The notes under the pieces were generated by a model, which saw only the letters and a program-made list of their open reading frames with translations, was not told the DNA's origin and did not search any database. From Ephemerocybe angulata (taxonomy: Eukaryota > Basidiomycota > Agaricomycetes > Agaricales > Psathyrellaceae), in assembly GCA_013368325.1 (NCBI GenBank), contig JAACJK010000168.1, forward strand, positions 124,001 through 188,000: DNA of 64,000 nt. Direction: 5' to 3'. This document shows, piece by piece, positions 44,235 through 54,836 of the stretch (positions are counted from its first letter, which is position 1; each line of letters opens with the position of its first letter). A program made the translations under genes and the position numbers.

Positions 44235-44247
44235 ATGAAAAGCACTG
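44235..44247 (-). repeat. Right terminal inverted repeat of the DNA transposon
   Basis: Reverse complement of the left end, followed by the TA target copy at 44248-44249. Confidence 0.85.
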
Positions 44248-44416
44248 TAATAACGCACCCCTGATCGAACCACCTTGCCTCCTACCTCCACCTGAATCTA
44301 ACATTCCTATCGAAAACCGGCGCTAAGAAACGCGCACAGTGATGTACATACCCAAGCTTCCGTCAACTCCGAGAGTACGCGTGGACGTCGGTAGGCTGGC
44401 TGGAGGGGAAGAAGAG

Positions 44417-44636
44417 TTTTGACTTTTACGAGGGGAGAAAAACAATTAAACAGTACTATATTTTAGAGCTATCTACAAAGCAGCTTATATACTAGAGAGA
44501 AATGTATCTAGAAAGTTCTAATGACTTGAACTACGAGGATAACTAATGTAACAATGGAGATTACTAACTATTACTAAGCAATAAGTCGGACGCCAGAAGC
44601 GCCGACATTCCAGAGGTTGCGGGAAGATTCTCAACA
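44417..44636 (-). repeat. 3' LTR of the gag-only element
   Basis: 220 bp, apparently identical to 45976-46195. Confidence 0.9.
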
Positions 44637-45016
44637 CTCCCCCTCGCTCTGGCGGGCGACAAATAAACTATAACTAAACAACGGCACACAACAGGTGCAA
44701 ACACGATGGCGGGGAGCGCACAAGCTACACCCGATCCACAAACAACAAATAATACAAACATGGTTACCTCCGGGCAAGGGATCCAACTTCCCTGGTGAAA
44801 CCATACAAACAATATTAGCTGGTGGCGGCAAACAATGCGTCCACATCAGCCCACACAACCCCACTGGGGTTACACAATAAACAATCACTTTCCCGAGATG
44901 CGGGAATACCATAACCATATCCTCCTGTCAGGATATTTGACCAATTCCATTTCGACCATTTTCCTTCTCTCGACAGCACAGCCCCGAGGTGGGCGCGACA
45001 TAAGCGGTTGCCCGAT

Positions 45017-45889
45017 TTAGTAGGTGACGGCGTTAAGCGATGTTGCATCGAGTGCGCGATTGATATTGACTGCGTAATTTGTTCTGGGCTGCTGAAACTG
45101 AAGCACCTTCCTATGAGCTTCCTCTTCCATCTGAGGGGTTATACTGGACCCAGTGATATTAGATCTAGCATGACATTCCCTCATCTTGTGTCCCTGTCGA
45201 CCACAACGGAAACAGGTAAATTCCCTATTTGCTCCGTTGCCCCTATTCCGGTTATCAAGCCGGGCCTTCCCAAATAAGGAGTAGACGTCCGTGCCAGGTT
45301 CTTTTGGCGGTCCTCCCTTTCTCCGTTCCTCCTCCAATAGGGCGCTTGAGACGTCGGCAACTGTTAGCTCCCCCTGAGATGCCATAAGCGTGGAGGCCAC
45401 ACTCGAGTAGTTGCTATTGAGATTGAAAATCATAACGTCGGTGATGTCATTGTCTGCGAGCTTGATGCCAATGCCCTGGAGTTTGGACGCGATGTCGGTG
45501 ATTCCGGTGATGTAATTCTGCATAGGCTCATTCGTATTGTGATGGTAGCCAAAGAATTGTTGCTTGAGTGATATGCGGGTGGCTCGCGTGTTCTTTTCGT
45601 AAATAGCCTTCAACTTGGCCCATGCGTCTGCGCCGTCTGTTGCATCGCGAATGTACGTATATTGGCTGGGGTCGACGGTAAGTCCGATTACGGTAAGGCC
45701 GAGATCTGCCTTCTTCTTCCAATCCTTCCACTCCTGCTCTTTACTCTCCTCTGGTTTTGGTTCTTCTCCAGAGACCACTTCCCACACTCCTTCGTGTCGC
45801 ATAACAATACTGACGGCGAATTTCCAATCATGGTAATTCCCATCGTTCAACGGGGTCTTGATGGTGGTGTATAATCTCCGGTCGGACAT
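45017..45889 (-). CDS. gag: Gag protein of the gag-only element
   Basis: 290 residues. A copia-type Gag domain (GNYHDWKFAVSIVMR near the start, WAKLKAIYEKNTRATRISL, YITGITDIASKLQG) is followed by a linker with paired acidic and basic residues (LLEEERRK). A CCHC knuckle CFRCGRQGHKMREC is at residues 226-239. The stop is its own and no downstream pol remnant follows. Family knowledge says such proteins can form particles that package their own RNA with RT supplied in trans. The frame is intact and the LTRs are identical, which suggests recent mobility. Confidence 0.9.
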   Translation of the reverse strand: MSDRRLYTTIKTPLNDGNYHDWKFAVSIVMRHEGVWEVVSGEEPKPEESKEQEWKDWKKKADLGLTVIGLTVDPSQYTYIRDATDGADAWAKLKAIYEKNTRATRISLKQQFFGYHHNTNEPMQNYITGITDIASKLQGIGIKLADNDITDVMIFNLNSNYSSVASTLMASQGELTVADVSSALLEEERRKGGPPKEPGTDVYSLFGKARLDNRNRGNGANREFTCFRCGRQGHKMRECHARSNITGSSITPQMEEEAHRKVLQFQQPRTNYAVNINRALDATSLNAVTY

Positions 45890-45975
45890 AGCGGTGATCG
45901 TGAGAAGACGAGTAGTGATAGATAAGATAACGAAGTATACGACGGTTGAGAAGTCAGAGCGCGGGGCTCATAACT

Positions 45976-46195
45976 TTTTGACTTTTACGAGGGGAGAAAA
46001 ACAATTAAACAGTACTATATTTTAGAGCTATCTACAAAGCAGCTTATATACTAGAGAGAAATGTATCTAGAAAGTTCTAATGACTTGAACTACGAGGATA
46101 ACTAATGTAACAATGGAGATTACTAACTATTACTAAGCAATAAGTCGGACGCCAGAAGCGCCGACATTCCAGAGGTTGCGGGAAGATTCTCAACA
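45976..46195 (-). repeat. 5' LTR of the gag-only element
   Basis: 220 bp. The primer-binding site follows on the minus strand at 45975-45963. Confidence 0.9.
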
Positions 46196-47861
46196 AAGAG
46201 ACACGATCGTGACGAGATCCATTGGGTGACGATGGGAGGGTGACGGTGCAAGGGGTACCAGGAGGATGCTGCGCTGCTCTTTACTTCGCTAATTGTGCTT
46301 GTTGGAGCGAGGCCCACGTGCCGTTGAACCCACACAACCTCCAGCTCATCGACACCAAGGTGCGTCCTCCCTCCTCCGTACAGTATGAACCCCACTCATC
46401 TATCTCTGCGCCAAAGCACGATCAATGACCTGCGAACTACTCTTCGCCTCCTCGTTTCTCAGCGTCGATGTGGACTACCAGGCGGTCGTCACGCTACCGG
46501 AATATTGCGTTTCTTGCACTTCATAGAGACCACGGCGAACACCGAAGCCGTCTGTGCGCCTTCCCCCTGTGTCGGGAGTTTAGATGGGCGGGAGGGTATC
46601 ATGGGGGCGAAGCTTTCTTTGATTCAAACCATCTGCAGAGGTTTGGGTGAGTACGGGTTTTCGTCGATGTGTATCGTTACTCACGGGGTTCTTGACCTGC
46701 ACCTGCTTCCCGTTTCGCCTCACTCCCCTCATCGACGTCGACCACGTTGTTGCTTGCATCCCGATCTTCTCGTCATCTAACACGCCTCATCTGTCACACC
46801 CCAATCTATCCTTCATCCATCCATCCTATACGCCGCTTCCACCCCATCCTGTCGCTGATCAGCTGGCCCATCTGCAGTTCTCCACCGCCACCCACGACGA
46901 CTTCACCGCGTACCTCTTCCTTCGTTTGAATCTGGCGTCGCCCAGCTCAAGTCTAGCACCCAACTAACTCGCGCCCACACAAACTCGGTCGTTGCGTACC
47001 CCCGAGCCGATGTTTGGGGCGTCAAGTACTGCCTAGGTCTGCCTCCCTTTCGTTCTTCCTTTTCCTACCTCCGCGACCTGGTCTCGAGCGCTTAATGTTC
47101 GAAACTCGAGACTCCTCATTGACTCAAAGCCCGCACAGCCCTCAGCGCGTCCAAACTCGATTCTGGCGCCTCGTCCTCGCTATCTCGGCGCATTCGCTCG
47201 AGGCTCGACCACGAATGCACTCTTTAATTTCTCGTCGTGATATGAATCCCGCTTACCCGCTTTGGCGTTCGGGTTTACCCCAATGCCCTGCGCGCTTCCG
47301 GATGGATCCCTGTCGTGAGCCTCCGTTGCGCCCCGTCGAGCTAGGGCCGGTAACGCGGTTCGTCGAGCTGCTGTCGGGTGTGCATTCTCTTCTCTGCTGT
47401 CAGTTGTAGCGCGAGTCGCCGTTGGAGATGGTGTACGTGTCCGTGTGCGCGTCGTTTGGTGCGATTTGAGTGCATTCGACTTGGTGTAAGGCGCGTGCAG
47501 TCAGTCGTGCGGGTGGCGCTTTGAGTGTCGGAGGAATGTCGATACGCGGTACGATCTATTGAGAAATTGCTTCACGGAACGTGTAATCAACCTGCAAATA
47601 GTTCCGCACACATTATGCTCTCATTCTTTGTGCCAACGTCAAGGACCTCGAGGTGTGAATGAGCAGGTCTTAGATCTTCGAAGGCCGTGTGATGGGCGTC
47701 TAGTGTAATCGTAGGTACAGACATCGTCTTCGTTCACGAGGGATGTTCTAGCCATATGTGAGCCCTATTGAGTGTAATCTGATTCTACATACGTTGGCGT
47801 ACGTATGAGCTTTGGCGCCCGTAGACATCTCAATGCGGTGGCGGCTACGTAGGTGCTGTAG

Positions 47862-48137
47862 ATGGAGAAGACGACCGAAAAGGAAGACGTGGAGATAGAC
47901 ATGGGAGGCGAAGCCAGTGGATTTGAACCGCGTTCAAGTGAAGCAGGGACGCCATCTCTGGCAGACACTCTCGGGAGGCAGCCAAGGCCTTCAGTGGCTT
48001 CTTTGATCCCTCCCCAACATGGAAGATTGACACATCACGCTTCTGCACAGGGATATAGTGTCACTTCTCCCGCTGCAGGAATAGAACGCTCCGTCCTCAA
48101 TCTCTCACCGAACCAGTGGACCGTGCGTCGACCATGA
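47862..48137 (+). CDS. Possible terminal exon, Ser/Pro-rich tail (low confidence)
   Basis: Open frame after a CTGTAG acceptor-like site, rich in Glu at the start (EKTTEKEDVEIDMGG), then Ser/Pro/Arg-rich, ending in a normal stop. It looks like the disordered cytoplasmic tail of a membrane protein, but I found no upstream exon, and the dispersed repeat ends only 330 bases before. It may be chance. Confidence 0.25.
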   Translation: MEKTTEKEDVEIDMGGEASGFEPRSSEAGTPSLADTLGRQPRPSVASLIPPQHGRLTHHASAQGYSVTSPAAGIERSVLNLSPNQWTVRRP

Positions 48138-48488
48138 GAGAAACGGTTGCGCCCCTCGCATCGGAGGTATCCACCTGTGTGATACATGATGTACGTTTGC
48201 AGTCTGGAGAACGATCTATAGGCTAATGTAAAACCTATGGCACCTCGGTCCTCAGGTATATTGGCCATACGTCTCTCGGTCAACGTGTATTACCACTGCG
48301 CGATTATGTTCTGTTGACACTGAATTATGGAATCAGTTTGCCACTATCTGACATCGCTGGGGGAGGAAGTACAGGACCGTACCTGCAGGAACATTTCATC
48401 GTATTCAGGTCACCGCAAGTCACCGTTATCTCACTCAGGTTACAACAATCTGGGTGCAAGAGGGAAGCTCATGATCCTCCTCCCTTTA

Positions 48489-48758
48489 TATGGACCCATG
48501 CTTCTCATCATACATCCAATATTGAGTATTTAAGTTTAGGTACAGATAGCCTTTCCATTAGTATTGCGTTTGGAGAAGGGGCTTACGGTCATGGATATCT
48601 CGTCAAGATCCCCGAGGTCCCCGAATGATCGTGTACCCATGCTCCTCAGCTCACATCCAATCATATTGAGTATGTAAGTACCGATGGCCTTTCCAGTAGT
48701 ATGGCGTTTGGAGAAGGGTCTACGGTCATGGATAATCGATACCGAGGTCCCCTAATGA
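48489..48758 (+). repeat. Imperfect tandem duplication of about 135 bp
   Basis: Units about 48489-48628 and 48629-48758 share CCCATGCT, a CACATCCAAT-like block, TTGAGTAT, GGCCTTTCCAGTAGTAT-like text, GCGTTTGGAGAAGG, ACGGTCATGGATA and an AATGATCG end, with scattered differences and small gaps. Confidence 0.75.
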
Positions 48759-49220
48759 TCGATGTAGTATCGGAAGGCCGCTTGAGCCCGGCCCAATAGC
48801 AGAGGCGAAGTGCTCGGACGCCAAGAAGCCAACAGCCTGGGATATTCCAGGAGGCATTGGTTAAAGAAGTACTCAAGGCTTGATATCATGGAGCTTTGAT
48901 TCGCTCGTAATGCGCCCTTAAAAGAGAAGATGAATCCTCGTGAACAGCCTGGGCGGAAGATCGGATTTATGAACGCGTGTGTGTAAGGGCGGCAATACAC
49001 ATTGGAGAAACCGTATACTACACGAAAGTCCTCGCCAGTGGGCGGTGCGTGAGGGCCCTCAATCTCACTTCTAAATCTACGGCAGGCATTCTCAGCCCGC
49101 AATTCTCACACTGATAACATGCATTTTCCACGGAGATGCCACTGTACTTTCGAATACACATCCTACATACTTCTTCGATGTAGATGGGCAACCTAGGGTG
49201 ACGACCAAAGAAGCTCCGCC

Positions 49221-51029
49221 CTAGGCAACCCGTTGACGGCCGATTCCAGAGAAAGGAGACATCTCGAGCCTACTTTCGGTATCCACGGAATCATTTCTAG
49301 GAGGGGAAGAGGCCTCAAAAAGAATAGTGGATACCTGAGTGCGGATGGCTGGGTCGGTGGTGGCCCTCATGTTGAGGAGGAGGAGACAGGCGAGCATTGG
49401 CAAGGCGTATGTCTGAAGGCTGGTACATCCAGACTCAGATATTTGATCTACAATTAATAAAAAATATGGGCCACGCACTGACTGAGAACACTGCATACGA
49501 ATTTCGGAAAATAAGCTCGTTGTCGACAAAAAACGGAGATTTGACTCACGCCAGAGGGATATTGTAGAACCCGAGGTCCTAATATAATCATTATTTTCAA
49601 CTGGGGACTTGATAAATGGTTATTTACCAGATGAAATGCAGCAATTACTGTGCCAACGAGACGAATGCCTGCTTGCGATCAGCACAATAATATCGGGGAC
49701 ATTGATAGTAGGCGACATACCAGTAAGTACCAGGATGTACGCACCCCCATCCCGACGTATAACGTGTATCAAAGAGCCCGTCTGCCTTATGTATCGAGCA
49801 TAGATTATCGACAGCGCCAATATAGTTATACCTGCATTAATAGAATTCCCGACGTCAATAAGGATGAAAATAAAATGCACAGCAATTGGGACACAGACAC
49901 AAACTAACAGCCAATGAGATATACGAGGTTAAATTGGTCCTGCGGATTGCAGTCACTGAAATTTCTCCCGCCCAAGTGCAGGCATAGCCCAATCCACGAT
50001 CGACTTCTGAGATCGAGAGTGCTAGCGTGGCGGTCAGCGGGTTCAAGGTCGGTGTGGCGGGATATACGGACCAATCGATGCTTCTAGGTTATACTTCGCC
50101 CCGAACACAATGGACGCAGTGGTAAGTCCCTAATGACTGTAAGACAATCTAAACAAGGTCACAGTCAAAACACTTCTACCGCGTAAATTGCTACTATCGC
50201 CGCAAGATATCTTCTTCTAGCTCCTAGAAGCGCATGGAGGCACAAGAGAAGGACGACTGTTGTTTCAAAGCATTAATTGGGAGCATTGGGAAGATGGTTG
50301 TGTCACATACGCTCAGATAAGATAGTCGTAACCTTCCTCTCCGCTGGTCAAAGTTTTAGGTTCCAAACGTCTTGAGAAAGTTACAAGATATAGGAGATCT
50401 CTCACCATAGGACACGAGATAAAACGACTGGCAAAGCTGCAAGGAATAATTAAATATTGGGCCGCTGTGAGAGCACGTCCTGCGCACCTTGGGAGAAATG
50501 CTCACGTATACCCTCTTCCCGACTGATATTGTTGGATGAGCCGATATTCTCAAGAGAGAGAATTATTCTACACCTACTGAGCATGTCCGTTGCTATAGAA
50601 GCCAGGGGTAGATACCTCACGACGAAGAATAAATACTTTCCCGCCATCCATCGCTGTGGCCAGATGGCTGTGATCTAAATCAAGGTCAATTCCAAGTGGG
50701 AATGGTAGACGATTGCTGAATACTTCTTTGGCCAAAGTTGTCAAGTAGTGGTATACCTAGCACTACTTAGTTAATCCTTCCACATGCTGGGATTTAGATC
50801 GGGAATGAGCCACCAACATAAGCGGATGCAAATCCCACTGCGTAGATTAGATATCATGACATTTCCATGGTGGGAATTCCAGTCAACGCACTCATAATGA
50901 GCTATAGTCAAAGTTGGGTGAACTTCAGCGGCGTATTCGAGTTCTCCTGTCAAGAAGACTGACCTCCTGTCTCCACGAGTCGGCGTGCAAGGCAATGGTC
51001 TCAAGCAACTCGTCAGATGATAGACTCAT
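49221..51029 (-). CDS. Multi-pass membrane protein, DUF6533-like, exon borders partly unresolved
   Basis: The proposed start at 51029 gives MSLSSDELLETIALHADSW, a normal N terminus for this Agaricomycete family. Downstream minus-strand segments carry its hallmarks in order: KYLFFVVRYLPLASIATD (about 50580-50640), a hydrophobic helix before ARYIRQTGSLIHVIRRDGGAYILVLTG (about 49740-49850), and the last exon ending at 49221 with LPMLACLLLLNMRATTD and a polar tail with a Pro-rich stretch. Several short introns separate them. In the first membrane segment (about 50890-50960) I could not join exons without a frame break, so the gene may be degenerate there. Likely seven membrane helices in the plasma membrane. 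The biochemical function is unknown for the family. Confidence 0.5.
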
Positions 51030-53258
51030 AGTCGCTAGAATGTCAAACACAGTACGGTTTGGGGGGCTCTTCCTGTTAGGGCTCATTATACTTATACTGG
51101 GCTCCAGTTCTTCTTAATCCAAGCAAAGCGACCATTAATCAGGAAGCCTCAAGTGCCAATCTTCGGGTTGATGATCTTCTGCGGCCCCACTCCTAGTCGA
51201 TCAGAGAGAAGTCGATCAAGCGAGTCGTTATTAACTGCGACAGCCTCCACTCTTCTCAGAAGAAACATCTTCTGCCCGTAGAACTCCGTAGTAACCAAAA
51301 TGGACAAGTTTGGAATAAATTCGACGATCGCCACATTAGCTAGCTTCGTTTCGCGAGGCCCGGGGAAGATATGGCGATCTGTGAGCATGGGTGTTGATGC
51401 TTTGAACAAAGTGGATGTTGAGGGGATGAAGCACATACTATACGTGCCAAGGACGCGCAGAGAGCTCCATTGGAGCCAGGCGTGCCGTCGTATTAAACTT
51501 CTCAAACATGCACCACTAAGCATGATGGAGGCCGTGATCCATAACATGATGCATGGAAAATGTAAGTAAAGGCGAGGAAAGCGTTGATGGTGGCCATAAG
51601 GCTACATAACCCCCAGTCAGAAATGGAGTCTCCTCAGAGTATCCCAGAGTATCTTTTAGTACACATAGAATACATTGACACCAGGGTACTCTGGGAGGAA
51701 AAAGTGGCACTTTTTTGCCTCTCCGAATCGCTCACAATAGCTCCCCGTTAATACACAACAAATTGTCATTTCTATCATATGCATACACACGGCTGTAGGG
51801 AATGTACCGAAAATTGGACGCAAACCGAAACCCATCCCGGTGCCCTCCTCCTCCTCCCTCTCCCCGCTCCTCCTATTTCTGCACCCCTGGACTCAGGAGC
51901 CAAGAGAGAGAGAGAGAACACTCAGGATAGGGACGCGTTCGAGAGCCGGCGAGCGAAAGTCAGCATGGGTCCCAAATAAGCGGCGCCAATGACCAAACTC
52001 ACCGTACGGCATAGAACGAAGCGCCGAGACGGAACGTCGATAGTAACGTGTTCCAGAGCTGGTAGGTGAGAGTGAGTGGGAATCATAATAAGTATTCAAG
52101 GGGATGCCACATGCCTGGCAGCCTGCCACCTCCTGCCACACCGTATTCTCCGAAACTGGCAGCGGCTGGTGCGAGGGTGAGATGGAACTTCGAACACAGA
52201 GGGGAGGGGCCTTTGATTCATCATGGTCCGGCGTTGGATGGCTCGCATGTGCGGGGAGGCAGGCGCTAATGGCGGGGTGGTCAAATCACGCTGAGCAGGG
52301 GAGAAGTGCTGAGCGCTGAGCGCACCCAAGTCCGAGCAACCCGAAGCAACTTAAGGCGATTCCACTTCGCCTGGCAGAATACACCATGAAGCCTACTAGA
52401 ATGCCCAATGATGAGTTGACGTGTACGACCAGAGCGAATCTGTTTCGGACTGACCATCACGCATCTTCGGTTTCATTGACAACTTGCCACAACCAACCGC
52501 CATTCTGCTTTGGAGATAGGCAACAGTCATTCGGCGACAAACGGCGGGGTTGTGGCGGAACAGCGAGGTCGCGCAGGAGAGCTGGACTCGAGCATCAATA
52601 GCGGGTGGTTGTGGTAAGGAGAAGAAAGGCCTGGGGCACTTGACGCGTCTGCGCCAAGTCCACACCCGTGTATTTATCATATTTCGGACATCAAAAACTC
52701 CTGAAGCAAATGCAAAGCAAACGAAGGCAACTAGCCCAGAAAATGTAGTGCATAGAGAAGTCTACGAAGCGGTCGCACAATCTACGAAGAGGCTTTTGAC
52801 ATACTGGACACAAAAATCATCACTACATTGTGCGAGTTGTAGGTGTTTATTGCATCAGATCTTCAAAAAAGGTGCTTCTAGGATACTGTGGGAGTAGTGG
52901 CACTCGGGTTTTGTGAAATAAGATACTCTGGGATGTCCCCAGGAGATTCCGATTCTCACTGGGCATAACCAGTCGATTGAATGTATTATCCCTTTGAGCC
53001 TTTGAGGGTGTTAAACTTACAGAATCATTGCGAGCGCGAATAGCAGGAAGGCCCAAGGCGATACCATTATTTTCTACAATTCTATTAATCAATCGCTTAA
53101 CGCCAGCGTCCTTACAGGTGACTCCAGGCACGGGCTTCGGGAATCGGGATATGCTTGGGGGAGATTTTGAACATACACAGCTATGTGTCCGTGAGTATCC
53201 ATCCACTTCCGTAGCCGTCGGAGTCAGGAGAGCCGCAGGAAGAATTCCAGGAGGCTAA
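51030..53258. other. Stretch without a resolvable gene
   Basis: ORFs exist on both strands at 51149-51569 and a minus-strand frame at 52847-53206 has a plausible GTAAGT donor at its end (RIVENNGIALGLPAIRARNDS). Neither could be tied to a start and a splice partner. The part from 51990 to 52350 is GC-rich without features. Confidence 0.4.
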
Positions 53259-54836
53259 AGATTAGATTAGATTAGATGGTGATGGGCGAGGTCTTGCAAA
53301 CACAAACATTGATCTCGAGCCCGCCTTGCCTCCTACCTCCACCTGTATCTGACAGTGACATTCCTATCGAGAACCTGCGGGAAAAGACGAAGAAAGTGAC
53401 TCAATTACTCAAGATTCTGTCAACTTTCAGAGACCCCGGTGATCCATTGGGTGACGAGGGGAGGAGGGAGCAGGGGGTACAGTACAGGGGAGATAATGCT
53501 CGACTCTGCGCACGTCTCTGATCTGGCTCGTCGAAGCGGGGCCCATGCGCCGTCGAGCCAGCGCAAGCTCTAGGTCGGCGACACCAAGATGCGTCCTCTA
53601 TTCACTGTGCGGACCTCGCTCACCCCTTGAACCACCAAAGCACGATCGATGATCTGTGGGCTACTCTTCTCCTCTTCGATCCTCCTCTTCAAGATGAACC
53701 GCAACACGGTCGTAACCACCTGCAAACCCTCCGCCCCCGTTTACAGCCCGTACCTCGAGTAGGGCTCGCCCGTACCAGGGTCTACGGCTTCCGCACCCGG
53801 CCTCGCGACGCTGGATATACGGGCATCGTCCTCGCCACCGCACCAGTCGTGTCTAGAGCACACCAGGCGGTGGGGAAGAGCGTAGCGAAGAGTTTGGATG
53901 GGAGGGAGAGTACGACGGGGTCCCAGGTGGATGACATGAAGCTTTCATTGATGCAAAGAACTCGTAGAGCTTTGGGCGAGTACGGGTTTTCGTCTGTGTA
54001 TTGCTACTCACCGAAGTTCTTGACCTGCTTCTCGTATCGCCTCACTATCATTGACGTCGACGACCGTTGTTGCCCGCATGTCAACTCCCATTACCATGCT
54101 GCTGAAGGGGCCTCCCTCGTTCCACACTCTCGTCATCTAACTCGCCCTATCTGTCGCACCCCAATCTATCCTTCCGATATATCCATCCTACATGCCGCTT
54201 CCGCCCCATCCTGCTCCGCTGATCGACTGGCGCATCTCTTCCTTCGTTTGAATCTGGCGTCGCCCAGCTCAAGTCGAACGCGCAAATCGATCCAACAAAC
54301 TCGCGCCCTCACAATTTCAGTCGTTGTGTACCCCCGACCCGATGTTAGGGGCGTATGTACATTGCACGTACTGCCTGGGTCTGCCTCCCCTTTCGTCCTT
54401 CCTACTTACCTCTGCGACATGGTCTCGGGCCCTTTATGTTCGAGAATCGAGACTGCTCATCGACTCGAAGTCCGAATAGCCCTCGCCTTCGAGTTCGATT
54501 CTGGCGCCTCGTCCTCGCTATCTCGGCGCACACGCATTCATTCGCTCGGAATCCCGCCTATCCGCTTTGGCGTCCGGGGTTATCCCCCAATGCCCTGTTC
54601 CGGATGTATCCATGTCGTGAGCCTCCGTTGTGCTCCGTCGAGCTAGGGTCGGTAATGCGGTTCTTCGAGCTGCTGTCGGGTGTGCATTCTCTTCTCTGCT
54701 GTCAGTTGTAGCGCGAGTCGCCGTTGGAGATGGTGTACGTGTCCGTGTGCGCGTCGTTTGGTGCGGTTTGAGTGCATTCGACTTGTTGTGGGGTGCGTGC
54801 AGTCGTGTGGGTGGGCGCTTTGAGCGTCAGAGTAAT
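53259..54836 (+). repeat. Dispersed repeat family, copy R4 (most complete)
   Basis: Starts with GATTA units and TGGTGATGGG, then TTGCCTCCTACCTCC. It ends near GGGCGCTTTGAGCGTC. It aligns in order with the split copy at 23152-47534 over its whole length and with the reversed partial copies at 641-1310 and 9340-10010. Long ORFs such as 53627-54646 are not shared by the other copies, so I do not call a gene. If read on the minus strand, the GATTA units form a (TAATC)n 3' tail, as in some SINE or LINE elements. Confidence 0.7.

Larger units (their letters stand above)
23200..44247. mobile_element. TIR DNA transposon with two convergent genes, split by LTR elements
   Basis: Perfect 13-bp terminal inverted repeats CAGTGCTTTTCAT (23200-23212 and 44235-44247) are flanked by TA on both sides. 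The surrounding bases form the palindromic target TATTAATA. The outer flanks join to a continuous copy of the dispersed repeat, which confirms both ends. Removing gypsy B and the copia element with one target duplication each leaves about 3003 bp. Inside are a plus-strand gene for a 479-residue unrecognised protein and a minus-strand DDE transposase, their stops about 75 bp apart. TA target, CAGT ends and transposase type place it in the Tc1/mariner (IS630) superfamily, where a second gene is unusual. Confidence 0.8.
44417..46195 (-). mobile_element. Gag-only LTR retrotransposon (TR-GAG type)
   Basis: 1779 bp, minus orientation. LTRs 44417-44636 and 45976-46195 (220 bp) look identical. Target duplication AAGAG at 44412-44416 and 46196-46200. 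LTR begins TGTTGAGAAT and ends AAAA, and the primer site matches that of the copia element, but the rest of the LTR differs. The only long frame is gag. No protease, RT or integrase is present, so it depends on another copia-type element. Confidence 0.9.
23152..47534 (+). repeat. Dispersed repeat family, copy R5, split by later insertions
   Basis: Three pieces form one copy: 23152-23199, 44250-44416 and 46201-47534. Joined, they follow the copy at 53259-54836 in order: GATTA units and TGGTGATG at the start, TTGCCTCCTACCTCCACCTG, ATTCCTATCGA, CCATTGGGTGACGA, later GATTCTGGCGCCTCGTCCTCGCTATCTCGGCGCA and the end near GGCGCTTTGAGTGTC. The gaps are filled by the TIR transposon (23200-44247) and the gag-only LTR element (44417-46195). 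Native length is about 1.5 kb. No conserved coding frame is seen. Confidence 0.75.
47535..49220. other. Stretch with low-confidence ORFs and a local duplication
   Basis: Besides the candidate at 47862-48137 and the duplication at 48489-48758, a minus-strand frame at 48752-49102 reads protein-like (FSNVYCRPYTHAF, FSFKGALRANQSS) directly downstream of the membrane-protein gene, but has no start or splice support. I see no other gene. Confidence 0.35.

Noticed and set aside
47880..47970. Possible tRNA (GGATTTGAACC-like string)
   Set aside because: No cloverleaf can be drawn: acceptor and anticodon stems do not pair.
51149..51569. ORFs on both strands (132 and 89 codons)
   Set aside because: Both read equally protein-like, neither has a family motif or splice partner, so I could not choose.
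53627..54646. 339-codon ORF within the dispersed repeat
   Set aside because: The homologous repeat copy at 46201-47534 does not keep this frame and composition is low-complexity Arg/Pro/Ser.
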